Assembly (NCBI RefSeq): GCF_900101685.1
Contig: NZ_FMZZ01000010.1
Span: 186,001-250,000 of the forward strand
From: Actinokineospora iranica
Lineage (GTDB): Bacteria; Actinomycetota; Actinomycetes; Mycobacteriales; Pseudonocardiaceae
Length of the DNA: 64,000 bases
Direction of reading: 5' to 3'
Shown here: positions 23,231 through 33,356 of the stretch, piece by piece
Position numbering within the stretch: position 1 is the first letter of the stretch
Layout of the letters: each line of letters opens with the position of its first letter
The notes under the pieces: generated by a model
What the model saw: only the letters and a program-made list of their open reading frames with translations
Database searches by the model: none
What the model was told of the DNA's origin: nothing
Translations under genes and position numbers: made by a program

Positions 23231-25549
23231 GTGGCCCGCAACAGCATGGTGGAGCCGTTGACCGAGGTGACCAGCTACGTCGGTAGAGAAGGTGAGCTGG
23301 CCGAGGCCAAGCGCCTGCTGGCCGCGAACCGGCTCGTGACGCTCACCGGCGTCGGCGGCGTCGGCAAGACCCGGCTGGCGCTGCGCATAGCCGACGCGCT
23401 GCGTGGTGATTTCCCCGACGGCGTGGCCTTGGTCGAACTCGCCGAACTGCGTGACCCGGAACTGCTGGCGATCACCGTGGCCCACCAGCTCGGCCTGTCC
23501 GACCAGTCCGAACGCCCCGCGGTCGATGTGCTCTTGGACTACCTGCGCGCACGCAGGTGCCTGGTGGTGCTGGACAACTGCGAGCACTTGGTCGACGTGT
23601 GCGCGCGGCTGGTGGACACCCTTGTCCCGGCGTGTCCGCACCTGACGGTCCTCGCCACGAGCAGGCAGTCGCTGGGCGTCCCCGGCGAGCAGCTGCTCGC
23701 GGTGCGGCCGCTGTCCATGCCCGAGGAGGACGGGCAGACCTCGGTCGCCGACCTGCTGCGGTACGAGTCGGTCCGGCTGTTCGTGGATCGGGCGCGCGCG
23801 GTGGCGCCGTCCTTCCAGCTCACCGAGGAGAACAGCGAGGACGTCGCGCGGCTGTGCGCCCGGCTGGAGGGCCTGCCGCTGGCCATCGAGCTGACCGCGG
23901 TCCGGCTGCGGGCGCTGGGCCTGCGGCAGATCGTCGAGCGGCTGACCAACCGGCTGGACATGCTGACCGGGGGCAACCGACTGGCCCCGCAGCGGCAGCA
24001 GACGCTGCGCGCGATGATCGACTGGAGCTATGAGCTGTGCTCCGCGCAGGAGCGGGCCGTGCTGGCGCGCGCCTCGGTGTTCTCCGGCGCGTTCAGCCTG
24101 GAGGCGGTCACCGAGGTCTGCGGCGGCGCCGGGGTGGACCCGGTCGACGTGCTCGACATCGTGCACGCGCTGGTGGACAAGTCCCTGCTGCTCACCGAGG
24201 AGCACGCCGAGGCGATCGAGTACCGGATGCTGGAGACCGTGCGCGAGTACGGCCATGACCAGCTCGTCCACGCGGGCGACGTGGAGCGGGTGCGCCGCCT
24301 GCACCGCGACTGGTTCGCCGACCTCACCGCCCGCTACGAGAGCGGCTGGATGGGCGGGGACCAGGTCGCCTGGGTGGAGCGAATCCAGCGCGACCACCCC
24401 AACATCCGGGTCGCGCTCGGGTTCTGCGCCACCGAGCCGGGCGAGGCCGTGGCCGGGCTGCGCATGGCGAACCAGCTCGACGTCTACTGGACCGTCCGGG
24501 GGTTCCTCAGCGAGGCCAGGATCTGGCTGGGCAGGCTGGGGGCGCTCGCGCCGTCCGGCTCGCCTGAGCGGGTCCTCGCCCAGCGGCTGATCGCGTGGTG
24601 CGCGCTGCTGCAGGGCGACATCGACTCCGGCGTCGCCGCGCTGGAGGTGGGGCGCGAGCTCGCGGAGCAGATCTCCGATCCCGTCTCGACCGCGTACGTT
24701 GACGTCGGGTGGGCCCTGGCGAACCTGTTCACGCACCGCGAAACGCTGGGCAGAGAGCAGCTCGCCCGCGCGTTCGCCGTGTTCCGCGCCCATCGGGTGC
24801 CGCACGGCGAGGGGTACGCGGGGTTCCTGCACGGTCTGGCCGCGGCGGTCGACGGCGACGTGGACGAGGGCAGGCGGCTGGTCCGGGAACGCGTCGAGGC
24901 GGGGGAGGCCGCCGGGGAGATCTTCTGGCGGTCGTGGGGGCTGTGGGCGCTGGGGATGATCGAACTGTTCTACGGCGACCCCATGGCGGCCAGGGAAGCG
25001 GGACTGGCGGCGTTCGGGCTGCACCAGGAGCTGGGCAACCGGGCGGCGGAGCCGTTCGCGGTCCACCTGCTCGGCGGCGTCGAGGTGCGGCTGGGGCACC
25101 TGGAGCGGTCGGCCACGTTGTTCGGCATCGCCGCCGAGCTGTGGCGCAGCGTGGGCGCCTCACCGTGGCGGTTCGGCGTCTTCACCGAGAAGTTCGCCGA
25201 GTTCGGCGCGCGGTCCTACGAAGGGCTCGGCGAGCAGGAGTACAAGAAGAACTACCGGCTGGGCATCGAGATGCCCCGGGACCAGGCGGTGCGCTACGTG
25301 CTCGGCGAGCCGTCCGGGGGCGCGGCCCCGGAGCAGGAGCCGGACAACCCGCTGTCGCGGCGGGAGAGCGAGATCGCCGACCTGCTCGCCGCTGGACTGA
25401 CCAACCGCGAGATCGCGGCCCGCCTGGTCATCACCCGGCGAACCGTGGAGACCCACGTCGATCACATCCTCACCAAGCTCGGCTTCCACAACCGCGCCCA
25501 GGTCGCGGTGTGGATAGCGACCAGACGCAGGCAGGCGGAAGGAAATTGA
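23231..25549 (+). CDS. LAL-type LuxR regulator with NB-ARC-like ATPase (copy 2)
   Basis: A 772-residue paralog of the regulator at 16651, with the same domains in the same order: P-loop GVGGVGKTRLAL, Walker B LVVLDNCEH, ATSRQSLG, LPLAIELTAVRLRA, a TPR-like middle, then the LuxR HTH (LSRRESEIADLLAAGLTNREI and HILTKLGFHNRAQVAVWI). Start is GTG at 23231, 95 bp after the STAND gene, in the same direction, so the two could be co-transcribed. No obvious ligand can be inferred. The pair probably arose by duplication. Confidence 0.88.
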   Translation: MARNSMVEPLTEVTSYVGREGELAEAKRLLAANRLVTLTGVGGVGKTRLALRIADALRGDFPDGVALVELAELRDPELLAITVAHQLGLSDQSERPAVDVLLDYLRARRCLVVLDNCEHLVDVCARLVDTLVPACPHLTVLATSRQSLGVPGEQLLAVRPLSMPEEDGQTSVADLLRYESVRLFVDRARAVAPSFQLTEENSEDVARLCARLEGLPLAIELTAVRLRALGLRQIVERLTNRLDMLTGGNRLAPQRQQTLRAMIDWSYELCSAQERAVLARASVFSGAFSLEAVTEVCGGAGVDPVDVLDIVHALVDKSLLLTEEHAEAIEYRMLETVREYGHDQLVHAGDVERVRRLHRDWFADLTARYESGWMGGDQVAWVERIQRDHPNIRVALGFCATEPGEAVAGLRMANQLDVYWTVRGFLSEARIWLGRLGALAPSGSPERVLAQRLIAWCALLQGDIDSGVAALEVGRELAEQISDPVSTAYVDVGWALANLFTHRETLGREQLARAFAVFRAHRVPHGEGYAGFLHGLAAAVDGDVDEGRRLVRERVEAGEAAGEIFWRSWGLWALGMIELFYGDPMAAREAGLAAFGLHQELGNRAAEPFAVHLLGGVEVRLGHLERSATLFGIAAELWRSVGASPWRFGVFTEKFAEFGARSYEGLGEQEYKKNYRLGIEMPRDQAVRYVLGEPSGGAAPEQEPDNPLSRRESEIADLLAAGLTNREIAARLVITRRTVETHVDHILTKLGFHNRAQVAVWIATRRRQAEGN

Positions 25550-25678
25550 CCGCCCGCGGTGACCACGCCGCGACTGGTCCGATCTCGTTCAGGTGAAACT
25601 CGCGATCGGCGCCCACCGCTCGCAAGTCGAACGTCTATAAGTGGTAGTGACGAGTAGTTCATTCGCAGGGGGTTCAAA

Positions 25679-25999
25679 ATGAAGATCGTCGTCAGTCCGG
25701 TCAAGACAGCCATAATGGCGCTAGTGGTCGGTGGCGTCTCACTTGCGGCCGCGCCCACCGCCACCGCCACCGAAAACGGCGTCACCGGGACCGCTCCCGC
25801 CTGTGTCAGTCGCAACGTCTACGCCACGCCGAACGGGTTCGATGTCTTTCTCCAGAACAACTGCGGCGGGACCATGTCCGTGAAAGTCATCGTCAACAAC
25901 GGCGGGGACAGCCCCTGTTATGTCATGGGCGCGGGCACGAGCAAGACTTTCATCTATGAGGGCGTCTTCGGCACCTACGACAAGACGGTCACCTGCTGA
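25679..25999 (+). CDS. Small secreted four-cysteine protein, tendamistat-like spacing
   Basis: A 106-residue exported protein with a signal peptide to about residue 31 and an AGGGGG ribosome site. The mature part has four Cys (42, 62, 80, 106), spaced much as in the alpha-amylase inhibitor family (tendamistat), and shared features such as C-x-x...NxC, VxVKVxV, CYxxxxG and a final Cys. The inhibitor's WRY active tripeptide is absent. An all-beta, two-disulfide fold is likely; amylase inhibition is not supported. A TATAAG box about 50 bp upstream could be its -10. Confidence 0.65.
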   Translation: MKIVVSPVKTAIMALVVGGVSLAAAPTATATENGVTGTAPACVSRNVYATPNGFDVFLQNNCGGTMSVKVIVNNGGDSPCYVMGAGTSKTFIYEGVFGTYDKTVTC

Positions 26000-26080
26000 C
26001 CGCGGCGATAACGGAAATGGCGCCTGCCCAGCCGCGAACGCGCCTGCCGCAAGAAAGAAACGCACCACACTCGACCAGTT

Positions 26081-26653
26081 CTAGGCGGCGTCGGGACGCG
26101 GCAGGGCAGTGTCGATGAGCACCTCAGCGGCCTGACGGGCCTGGCGGGCGGCGTCGGTCGTGCCGGAGATGGCCGCGGTGGTCTGCGCTCCTTCGGCGAG
26201 GATCGCCAGCTGCGGGGCCAGGCCCGCGGGCGCTCCGGCCGCGCGAGCCAACTCGGCGACGCGCGCTTGGAAGTCGGCCTTGTGGGCGCGGACGATCTCG
26301 GCGACCCGGGGCATGACGGAGCCGAGCTCGCCGAATGAGTTGATGAACATGCAGCCGCGGAAGTCGTCGTGGCTGAACCAGCGAGCCAGCATGTCGTACA
26401 CCGCGAGCAGTCGGTCGCGTGGTGTGTCCGCCGCGTCGATGGCGGCGGCGAGCCAGGCGTCCCAGGTCTCGTGCTGGCGCAGCAACGCCTGCTCCACCAC
26501 GGAATCCTTCGACGGGAAGAGCCGGTACAGCCGTTTGAGGGAGACGCCGGACTCGGCGCGCAGGTCGACCATGCCGACGTTCTGGATGCCGCGCCGGTAG
26601 TAGAGCCTGGCCGCGGCGTCGAGCACCCGCTCCCGTGCGGTCCGGTCGTCCAT
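26081..26653 (-). CDS. TetR-family transcriptional regulator
   Basis: A 190-residue repressor. The N-terminal HTH is ARERVLDAAARLYYRRGIQNVGMVDLRAESGVSLKRLYRLFPSKDSVV, seen in its helices (AARLYYRRGIQNVG; SGVSLKRLYRLFPSK). The C-terminal ligand domain is of the AcrR/TetR_C type with DDFRGCMFINSFGEL, a segment common in regulators of reductase/hydrolase genes. It is divergent from the hydrolase at 26768; two palindromes with a shared GAGAAC/GTTCTC core lie between them. Confidence 0.88.
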   Translation of the reverse strand: MDDRTARERVLDAAARLYYRRGIQNVGMVDLRAESGVSLKRLYRLFPSKDSVVEQALLRQHETWDAWLAAAIDAADTPRDRLLAVYDMLARWFSHDDFRGCMFINSFGELGSVMPRVAEIVRAHKADFQARVAELARAAGAPAGLAPQLAILAEGAQTTAAISGTTDAARQARQAAEVLIDTALPRPDAA

Positions 26654-26702
26654 CGCTCCTCCTTGTGGCGCTGGTCACGGCGGCGCCCGGGAATGCCGCG
26701 CT

Positions 26703-27610
<908 letters not shown>

Positions 27611-27617
27611 TTCCCAC

Positions 27618-27657
27618 GCCGTCTCGCCTGCCGGAGAAGTCCGGCAGGCGAGACGGC
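27618..27657 (+). terminator. Bidirectional stem-loop terminator
   Basis: Perfect 18-bp arms, GCCGTCTCGCCTGCCGGA and its complement, around GAAG, eight bases after the hydrolase stop. It serves the rightward hydrolase gene and may also stop the leftward epoxide hydrolase transcript, whose stop lies at 27713. Confidence 0.85.
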
Positions 27658-27712
27658 GAACCGGCCGCCGTGTCTGATCAGGTGACTGCGAAACCCGCGG
27701 CGGCCTGCTGGG

Positions 27713-28867
27713 TCAGTGTGTCAAGAGGTCGCCGAAGAAGGTGGCGATGTCGCGGGCCAGCAAATCGGGTTCCTCGGCGGCGGCGAAGTGGCCGCCGGTG
27801 GGGGAGACCGTCCAGCGTCGGAGGTTGTAGAGGCGTTCGCCCCAGGAGCGGGGGACGGTGCCGTTGTGGGCGAACTCGTTGTCGAACAGTCCGACGGCGG
27901 TCGGCACGCGTACCCGGTCGGTCGGGGTGAGGGTGTCGTACACGCTTGCGTTGTCGTGGTAGTCGCGCAGGGTTTCGGTGATGGAGCCGCTGACCCAGAA
28001 CAGTGTCACCGTGGTCAGCAGGAAGTCTCGGGAGAACCGGGACGCCAGGTCGCCCCGGCAGTCCGACCAGGCCCGCCACTTCTCCAGCACCCAGGCCGCC
28101 AGGCCGGTGGGGGAGTCGTTGAGCGCGTAGCCCAGGGTCTGCGGCCTGGTCGACTGCACCAGGTTGTAGCCGCCCTCGCGCTCGGCGAAATCCTCCTCGT
28201 GCTCGACGAAGGAGCGTTCGGCGTCGGTCAGCGGCGGGGAGCCGGGGCCGAGGTAGGGGTCAAGCTCGAAGTTGCTCAGGTGCAGCCCGATGAGCGCGTC
28301 CGGCTGGTCGAGGCCGAGGAAGGTGGACACGCCGGAGCCGAAGTCGCCGCCGTGCGCGCCGTAGCGCCGGTAGCCGAGCCCGCGCATCAGCCGGTGCCAG
28401 AGCCCCGCGGTGTCGCGCATGGTGATCGGGCGCGCGGGCCGGGTGGAGAACGCGTAGCCGGGCAGCGACGGGATCACCACGTCGAACGCCGGGCCGTCGA
28501 TGCCGTGCGCGGCCGGGTCGGTCAGCCGCGGCACGAGCGGCAGCAGTTCGGCGAAGGTGCTCGGCCAGCCGTGCGTGAGCACGAGCGGCACGCCGTCGCC
28601 GCGCGCGGCCCGCGCGTGCACGAAGTGGATGTCCACGTCGTCGAGCCTGGCCCGGAAGTGCTGGTGCCGGTTGAGTTCGTCCTCTTGTGCCCGCCACGGG
28701 AATCCGTCCGCCCAGTAGTCCGCGATCGCGCGCAGATACGCCAGATCCGTGCCCTGCGACCACGGCGCGCCGGGGGCCGGGGATGGCCACCGGGTGTTGC
28801 GCACGCGGGCCCGCAGGTCGGCCAGCACCGCGTCGTCCACCGCGACGGCATAGGGTTCCACGATCAC
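27713..28867 (-). CDS. Epoxide hydrolase (EH1/juvenile-hormone-type, EHN domain)
   Basis: A 384-residue alpha/beta hydrolase with the N-terminal EHN domain (residues about 1-110, DLRARVRNTRWPSPAP) seen in microsomal-type epoxide hydrolases. The catalytic loop is HGGDFGSG with the Asp nucleophile; LTHGWPSTFAE has the HGWP oxyanion motif; TGGHFAAAEEP carries the His. The GTG at 28867 gives the usual family length and has GGGAG ten bases upstream; longer forms start in sequence of no protein character. It detoxifies or converts epoxides to diols. Confidence 0.88.
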   Translation of the reverse strand: MIVEPYAVAVDDAVLADLRARVRNTRWPSPAPGAPWSQGTDLAYLRAIADYWADGFPWRAQEDELNRHQHFRARLDDVDIHFVHARAARGDGVPLVLTHGWPSTFAELLPLVPRLTDPAAHGIDGPAFDVVIPSLPGYAFSTRPARPITMRDTAGLWHRLMRGLGYRRYGAHGGDFGSGVSTFLGLDQPDALIGLHLSNFELDPYLGPGSPPLTDAERSFVEHEEDFAEREGGYNLVQSTRPQTLGYALNDSPTGLAAWVLEKWRAWSDCRGDLASRFSRDFLLTTVTLFWVSGSITETLRDYHDNASVYDTLTPTDRVRVPTAVGLFDNEFAHNGTVPRSWGERLYNLRRWTVSPTGGHFAAAEEPDLLARDIATFFGDLLTH

Positions 28868-29220
28868 GTGCCAGAGGCTCCCACAGGCGCCCCGGCTGGT
28901 CCAGACGCCGACTCGAAGCGAAGCGGCCCGGGTCGCGCCCATTAAAGGACAACCTTGACAAAGCGCCATGGCCCGCCCGGTCCATTCCCCGCTACCCCGG
29001 TGGATGGCACCTCGGCACCGTTCGGTCGAAAACGGTTCCCGGTGTGCCGGTTTTCCCGAATCCGGTTGGCTTTTCTGGTATGGGAACACCTGAGAAAAAG
29101 TATGCGAAAGTGGTTCTCGACACGCGTTCGGTGAGCTTAGAATGCGTTCCCGTGCCCGCCGGAACACGGGCGGGCAAGCACGCACGCGACACCGTGCACC
29201 ACGGATAGGAGAACCACCCC

Positions 29221-29685
29221 ATGGCAGAGGCTGGCCCCGGGACCAGAAAGTTCCGTTTGGCGGTCGACAAGCTCACGCCCCACCTGATGGAGGCATTCGA
29301 GCAGCTTGACGAGTTGTCGGAGAAGGTGAGCCTGCCGCTGCCGCTGTTGGAACTGGTGCGCCTGCGCGTGTCGCAGATCAACGGGTGCGCCTACTGCGTC
29401 GATTCGCACAACACCGACGCCCGCGAAGCCGAGATCCCCGAGCGGCACATCGCCGCGCTGCCGGTGTGGCGGGCAGCGCCGTTCTTCTCCGAGCGCGAGC
29501 GCGCGGCCCTGGAACTGGCCGAGGCGCTGACCAACATGAACAACGCGCCGGTCACCGACGAGCAGTGGCGCTCGGCCGCCGAGCACTTCAGCAAGGTCGA
29601 GTTGGCCGAGCTGACCTGGACCGTCTCGGTCATCACGGTGTGGAACCAGATCGCGGGCGGCGCCCGCCCCTGGCTGATCTCCTAG
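29221..29685 (+). CDS. Carboxymuconolactone decarboxylase / AhpD-like protein
   Basis: A 154-residue peroxidase-like protein. The CxxC-x3-H site is NGCAYCVDSH (Cys56, Cys59, His63), as in AhpD alkylhydroperoxidases, and the all-helical family pattern follows (ERERAALELAEALTNMNN). It could reduce hydroperoxides with a thiol partner. It lies 65 bp before the first gene of the biosynthetic cluster and in the same direction; whether it belongs to the cluster is not clear. An AGGAGAA ribosome site precedes the ATG. Confidence 0.9.
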   Translation: MAEAGPGTRKFRLAVDKLTPHLMEAFEQLDELSEKVSLPLPLLELVRLRVSQINGCAYCVDSHNTDAREAEIPERHIAALPVWRAAPFFSERERAALELAEALTNMNNAPVTDEQWRSAAEHFSKVELAELTWTVSVITVWNQIAGGARPWLIS

Positions 29686-29750
29686 CGCCGAAACGGCGCG
29701 AAACGACATGGACCACCAGGTATGACCGGGCGAACGGGCAGGACGTGCGG

Positions 29751-30782
29751 ATGCGGATTGGACTCTTAGGCGCGGGCCGGATCGGCCTGGTGCACGCGGC
29801 GACCCTGGCCGCGGACCCCAGGGTGGCCGACCTGGTGATCGCCGACCTCGACCCCGGCAGCGCGGGCAGGGCGGCGGCGCTGCTCGGCGCCCGGACCGCG
29901 GAGTCGGTGGCAGGGCTGCTGGCGTCGGCTCCGGACGCGGTGGTGGTCGCGACCCCGACCGACACCCACGCCGACCTCATCACCGAATGCTGCGACCGGG
30001 GGATTCCGCTGTTCTGCGAGAAGCCCTGCTTCACCGACGCGGAGACCGCCCAGCGCGTGGTCGACCACGTCGCGGCCTCGGGAGTGGCGGTGCACGTGGG
30101 CTTCCAGCGCCGGTTCGACCCGGGCTACCGCGGCGCGCACGACGCGGTGCGCTCCGGCGCGCTCGGCCAGGTCCGCAGGCTGCACCTGGTCACCGCCGAC
30201 CCGGCGCCGCCGCCCGCGGCGTACGTGGCGGTGTCCGGCGGCATCCACCGGGACTGCCAGATCCACGACTTCGACGCGCTGCGCTGGGTCAGCGGCCGCG
30301 AGGTGGTCGAGGTGTTCGCCACCGGCGCGAACCGCGGCGCGGACTACTTCGGGGCGGCGGGCGACGTGGACGAGTCGGCCGCGCTGCTCACCCTGGACGA
30401 CGGCTCGATCGTCACCATGCAGGCCTCGCGGTACAACGGCGCGGGCTACGACGTGCGGATGGAGGTCGCGGGCAGCAAGTCCACCATCTCCGTCGGCCTG
30501 GACACCCGGGTGCCGCTGCGCTCGGTCGAGCCGGATTCCCCGGTGCTGGCCGAAACGGCCTGGTCAGGGTTCCTGGAGCGGTTCACGGTGGCCTACCGGG
30601 CCGAGATCTCGGCGTTCCTGACCATGGTCGCCACGGGTGCGCGGAGCCCGTGCACGGTCGAGGACGCCATGCGGGCGCTGCTGGTCGCCGACGCGGTGGC
30701 CGCGTCGCGCCGGGAGCGGCGGCCAGTGCTGGTCGACGAGGTCAGCCGCGGCGCGCGGCCGGTCGAGATGGGGCTGGTGTGA
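29751..30782 (+). CDS. Gfo/Idh/MocA oxidoreductase, inositol 2-dehydrogenase-like
   Basis: A 343-residue NAD(P)-dependent dehydrogenase. The Rossmann start IGLLGAGRIG, the CEKPCF motif with its catalytic Lys, VGFQRRFDPGY and SGGIHRDCQIHDFDALRW all match myo-inositol dehydrogenases. It would oxidise an inositol hydroxyl to scyllo-inosose, the precursor of scyllo-inosamine in inositol-derived aminoglycosides. It overlaps the methyltransferase start by four bases, and an inositol phosphatase follows, so the three form an operon with a common theme. The exact substrate is inferred. Confidence 0.85.
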   Translation: MRIGLLGAGRIGLVHAATLAADPRVADLVIADLDPGSAGRAAALLGARTAESVAGLLASAPDAVVVATPTDTHADLITECCDRGIPLFCEKPCFTDAETAQRVVDHVAASGVAVHVGFQRRFDPGYRGAHDAVRSGALGQVRRLHLVTADPAPPPAAYVAVSGGIHRDCQIHDFDALRWVSGREVVEVFATGANRGADYFGAAGDVDESAALLTLDDGSIVTMQASRYNGAGYDVRMEVAGSKSTISVGLDTRVPLRSVEPDSPVLAETAWSGFLERFTVAYRAEISAFLTMVATGARSPCTVEDAMRALLVADAVAASRRERRPVLVDEVSRGARPVEMGLV

Positions 30783-31573
30783 CCAATCCGCAGGGGCTCG
30801 CGCTTTCCGAGGACGCGGTCTTCGCCGACTTCGCCGCCCGGGTGAAGCTTGCAGGCGCGGTGGTGGCCGAGATCGGCGGCTCGGTGCCGGTCGAGTTCGC
30901 CACCGGGCACGGCGTCGCCCAGTGGCACGCGGTGGACCCCAACCGCGACCCGTTCCGCACCGAGGCGGGCGACTACCAGGTCCTGCGCGCGCGGGCCGAG
31001 GAGATGCCGCTGGCCGACGCGTCCGTCGACGCGGTGTTTTCCAGCAACGCGTTCCAGTTCATCGATGTGAAAGCCACACTGGCGCAGGTTCGCCGCATTC
31101 TACGGCCAGGTGGTCTGCTTTATGCGCATTTCGGCCCCATTTGGAGTGGGGTGGACGGGCACCAGTTGGAATACGTCGAGCACGACGGCCGCGATCTGGT
31201 GTTCTGGCGCGACACGCTGCTTCCGCCATGGGCGCATCTGGCCTACACCCGCGACGAGTTGGCGCGAGTGCTGGCGACCGGATTGCCGCCGGATCTGGTG
31301 GAACTGCTGATCTGGCATGTGCATGACAGCGACACGGTCAACCGGCTGTTCTTCGAGGATTATATTGCGGCCGCTCTGGACAGCGGCCTGCGCTGGGTCG
31401 AGGTCACCGCGTCCACGCATGTGGACTACTCGATAGACCTGCCCGCGTTCGCCCCCGGATCGGTCCGCGACGTCGACGAGCGGGAACTCGCGGCGCTGTG
31501 GTCGGCCCGCAGGGGAAGACCCACCCAGGTCGGCTACCGCGACGTCCTGATGGTGTTGCGGCAGCCGGACTGA
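30779..31573 (+). CDS. SAM-dependent methyltransferase (UbiE-like)
   Basis: A 264-residue class I methyltransferase. The AdoMet motif I is degenerate (AEIGGSVPVEF) but the rest is standard: AVDPNRDPF for motif II, SVDAVFSSNAFQFI for the post-II region and ILRPGGLLYAHFGP for motif III. Its GTG start overlaps the stop of the inositol-dehydrogenase-like gene, so translation is coupled. In the cluster it would N- or O-methylate a sugar or cyclitol; nothing in the sequence names the position. Confidence 0.8.
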   Translation: MTNPQGLALSEDAVFADFAARVKLAGAVVAEIGGSVPVEFATGHGVAQWHAVDPNRDPFRTEAGDYQVLRARAEEMPLADASVDAVFSSNAFQFIDVKATLAQVRRILRPGGLLYAHFGPIWSGVDGHQLEYVEHDGRDLVFWRDTLLPPWAHLAYTRDELARVLATGLPPDLVELLIWHVHDSDTVNRLFFEDYIAAALDSGLRWVEVTASTHVDYSIDLPAFAPGSVRDVDERELAALWSARRGRPTQVGYRDVLMVLRQPD

Positions 31574-31601
31574 GCGGACCCAGACCGAGTAGAGGAGTCC
31601 A

Positions 31602-32543
31602 GTGGCAGGCAACGACCTTCGGGCCAAGGATCTCGCCGACGGTGAACTCGACCGCTACCTGAGCGCGGCCGTCCGCGCCGCGCACGAGGCGGGCCACCTG
31701 ATCCGGGCCGCCTTCACCGACGACGCGGTGGCGGTGCGGTCCAAGTCCCCGGGCGACTACGTCACCGAGATCGATCTGGCCGCCGAGAAGGCCATCCGTG
31801 ACCGGCTGTGCCGCGAGGTGGGAACCGCTGCCGCCTTCATCGGCGAGGAGTGCGGCGGCGCGGCCGGGGTCGTTGACGGGCTCTGCTGGGTCGTGGACCC
31901 CTTGGACGGCACCACGAACTTCGTGCGGGGCTTTCCCTCCGTCGGGGTCTCCATCGCCTTGGTCGCCGACGGGGAGCCGGTGGTGGCCGCCGTCCACGCG
32001 CCCATGTGGGGGGAGACCTTCACCGCGGTGCGGGGACACGGAGCCGCCCGCAACGGCACGCCCATCCGGGTGGCGGGCAGACCGGCGGCCCAAGCGGTCT
32101 GCGCGACCGGCTTCCCGTTCAAGATGCCGGATTCCTTCCCGCTGTACCTCGACGTCCTCACCCGGATCGTGCGCGCGGTGGAGGACATCCGCCGCCCCGC
32201 GGGCGCCAGCCTCGACCTGGCGTGGGTGGCCTGCGGCGTCTTCGACGCCTTCTTCGAGCTCGCGCTTGGCCCGTGGGATGTGGCCGCGGGCGCCCTGCTG
32301 GTCCGCGAGGCGGGCGGCGTGGTCACCGACTGGCACGGCGACCACAACCGCTGGCTGACCACCGGCCACGTCCTGGCGGCCTCCCCGAGGATTCACCCGA
32401 CGCTGCTGGCCCACACCCGCACCGCGGACCTTCCCGGCTTCGTCACGAGCGCCTGCGCCCCCACCGCGGTCGACGTTCCCACGACGATCGGTGACGCGGT
32501 GGCCCTGGTGTCGGCTCAGATGAACTCGTCCATCAACCGGTAG
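31602..32543 (+). CDS. Inositol monophosphatase family protein
   Basis: A 313-residue Mg-dependent phosphatase of the IMPase fold. Both metal motifs are intact: GEECGG with the Glu, DPLDGTTNF, and the C-terminal GPWDVAAGALLVREAGG. It would release myo-inositol from its 1-phosphate or dephosphorylate a later intermediate. The GTG start has GAGGAG upstream. Next to an inositol-dehydrogenase-like gene this points to cyclitol supply from myo-inositol. The last 28 bp overlap the convergent resistance gene. Confidence 0.88.
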   Translation: MAGNDLRAKDLADGELDRYLSAAVRAAHEAGHLIRAAFTDDAVAVRSKSPGDYVTEIDLAAEKAIRDRLCREVGTAAAFIGEECGGAAGVVDGLCWVVDPLDGTTNFVRGFPSVGVSIALVADGEPVVAAVHAPMWGETFTAVRGHGAARNGTPIRVAGRPAAQAVCATGFPFKMPDSFPLYLDVLTRIVRAVEDIRRPAGASLDLAWVACGVFDAFFELALGPWDVAAGALLVREAGGVVTDWHGDHNRWLTTGHVLAASPRIHPTLLAHTRTADLPGFVTSACAPTAVDVPTTIGDAVALVSAQMNSSINR

Positions 32544-33346
32544 TAGAAGTACCGCCGCTCATCCACAGTGGACACTCCGTACCGCTTGAGGAATCCGGTT
32601 GCTGGAACCCGCAGCTCTTCGGTGATATCCCGGACCGCGATGGCGAGGTCCAGCCACCGGTCGGCCCGCCCCAACCGCCCCGCGTCCAGAACGCCTGATA
32701 CGGCAAGGGATCGGGGATCGACCAGGATGTTGTCGAGCCCCAGGTCCCCATGGCACACGACCACGTCCTCGCGTGGCGCCGGCAGGGAATCCAGCTCCGC
32801 CAACAGGTCCTGGCCGGACCACCCCGCGTGCCGCTCGTCGAGGTCGTCCAGGTCCACCGTCCCCAGTTCCACCGCGACCCGGCACCGGGGCAGCGTCACC
32901 GCGAGCGTCCGGTCGAACGGGCACTCGGCCGGGGGAATCGAGTGCAGCGCCGCGGTGAGGTCGGCCACCGCGTCCAGCACCCGGACCCGCTCGTCGGGAC
33001 GCCAGGGGCCGCTGGCGGGCACCCCGGGAACGGCGGTGGTGACCAGCCACGAGAGGCCTTCCGCGGCTCCGACCTCCACCACCTCCGGGACCGGGAACCC
33101 GTACCCGGCCAGCCAGCTCAGCCGCTCGGCCTCGTTCTCCGGGTGGAGCCTGAGGTCGTCCCGGTCCACAGTGGACATCGTCTTCACGTAGTAGGTTCCC
33201 CGGCACTGCACCCGGTGGATGGCGGCGCCGTAGGAACGGGTGGCGACGCGGTGCCAGTCGCCGTCGAGGATGTGGCCGGTGGCCAGCGGGGCCTGCGACG
33301 TCACGGACGCCGCCGACCCCGCCGGACCGGTCTGCCGAGTGCTCAT
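32516..33346 (-). CDS. Aminoglycoside O-phosphotransferase (APH-like), probable self-resistance
   Basis: A 276-residue kinase of the APH(3') type. Catalytic loop VCHGDLGLDNILVDP has the HGD base and Asn; VSGVLDAGRLGRADRWLDLA is the DFG-equivalent segment seen in APH(3') enzymes. It would phosphorylate an aminoglycoside hydroxyl and inactivate the drug. Inside this cluster it is best read as the producer's own protection. It starts ten bases after the class III aminotransferase stop, so it is co-transcribed with biosynthetic genes. ATG 33346 is used; a GTG lies six bases upstream. Confidence 0.85.
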   Translation of the reverse strand: MSTRQTGPAGSAASVTSQAPLATGHILDGDWHRVATRSYGAAIHRVQCRGTYYVKTMSTVDRDDLRLHPENEAERLSWLAGYGFPVPEVVEVGAAEGLSWLVTTAVPGVPASGPWRPDERVRVLDAVADLTAALHSIPPAECPFDRTLAVTLPRCRVAVELGTVDLDDLDERHAGWSGQDLLAELDSLPAPREDVVVCHGDLGLDNILVDPRSLAVSGVLDAGRLGRADRWLDLAIAVRDITEELRVPATGFLKRYGVSTVDERRYFYYRLMDEFI

Positions 33347-33356
33347 CCGCACGCGC

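Noticed and set aside
29221..29685. AhpD-like gene as a member of the aminoglycoside cluster
   Set aside because: Only proximity supports it; its family has no known role in such pathways, so it is left outside the cluster boundary.
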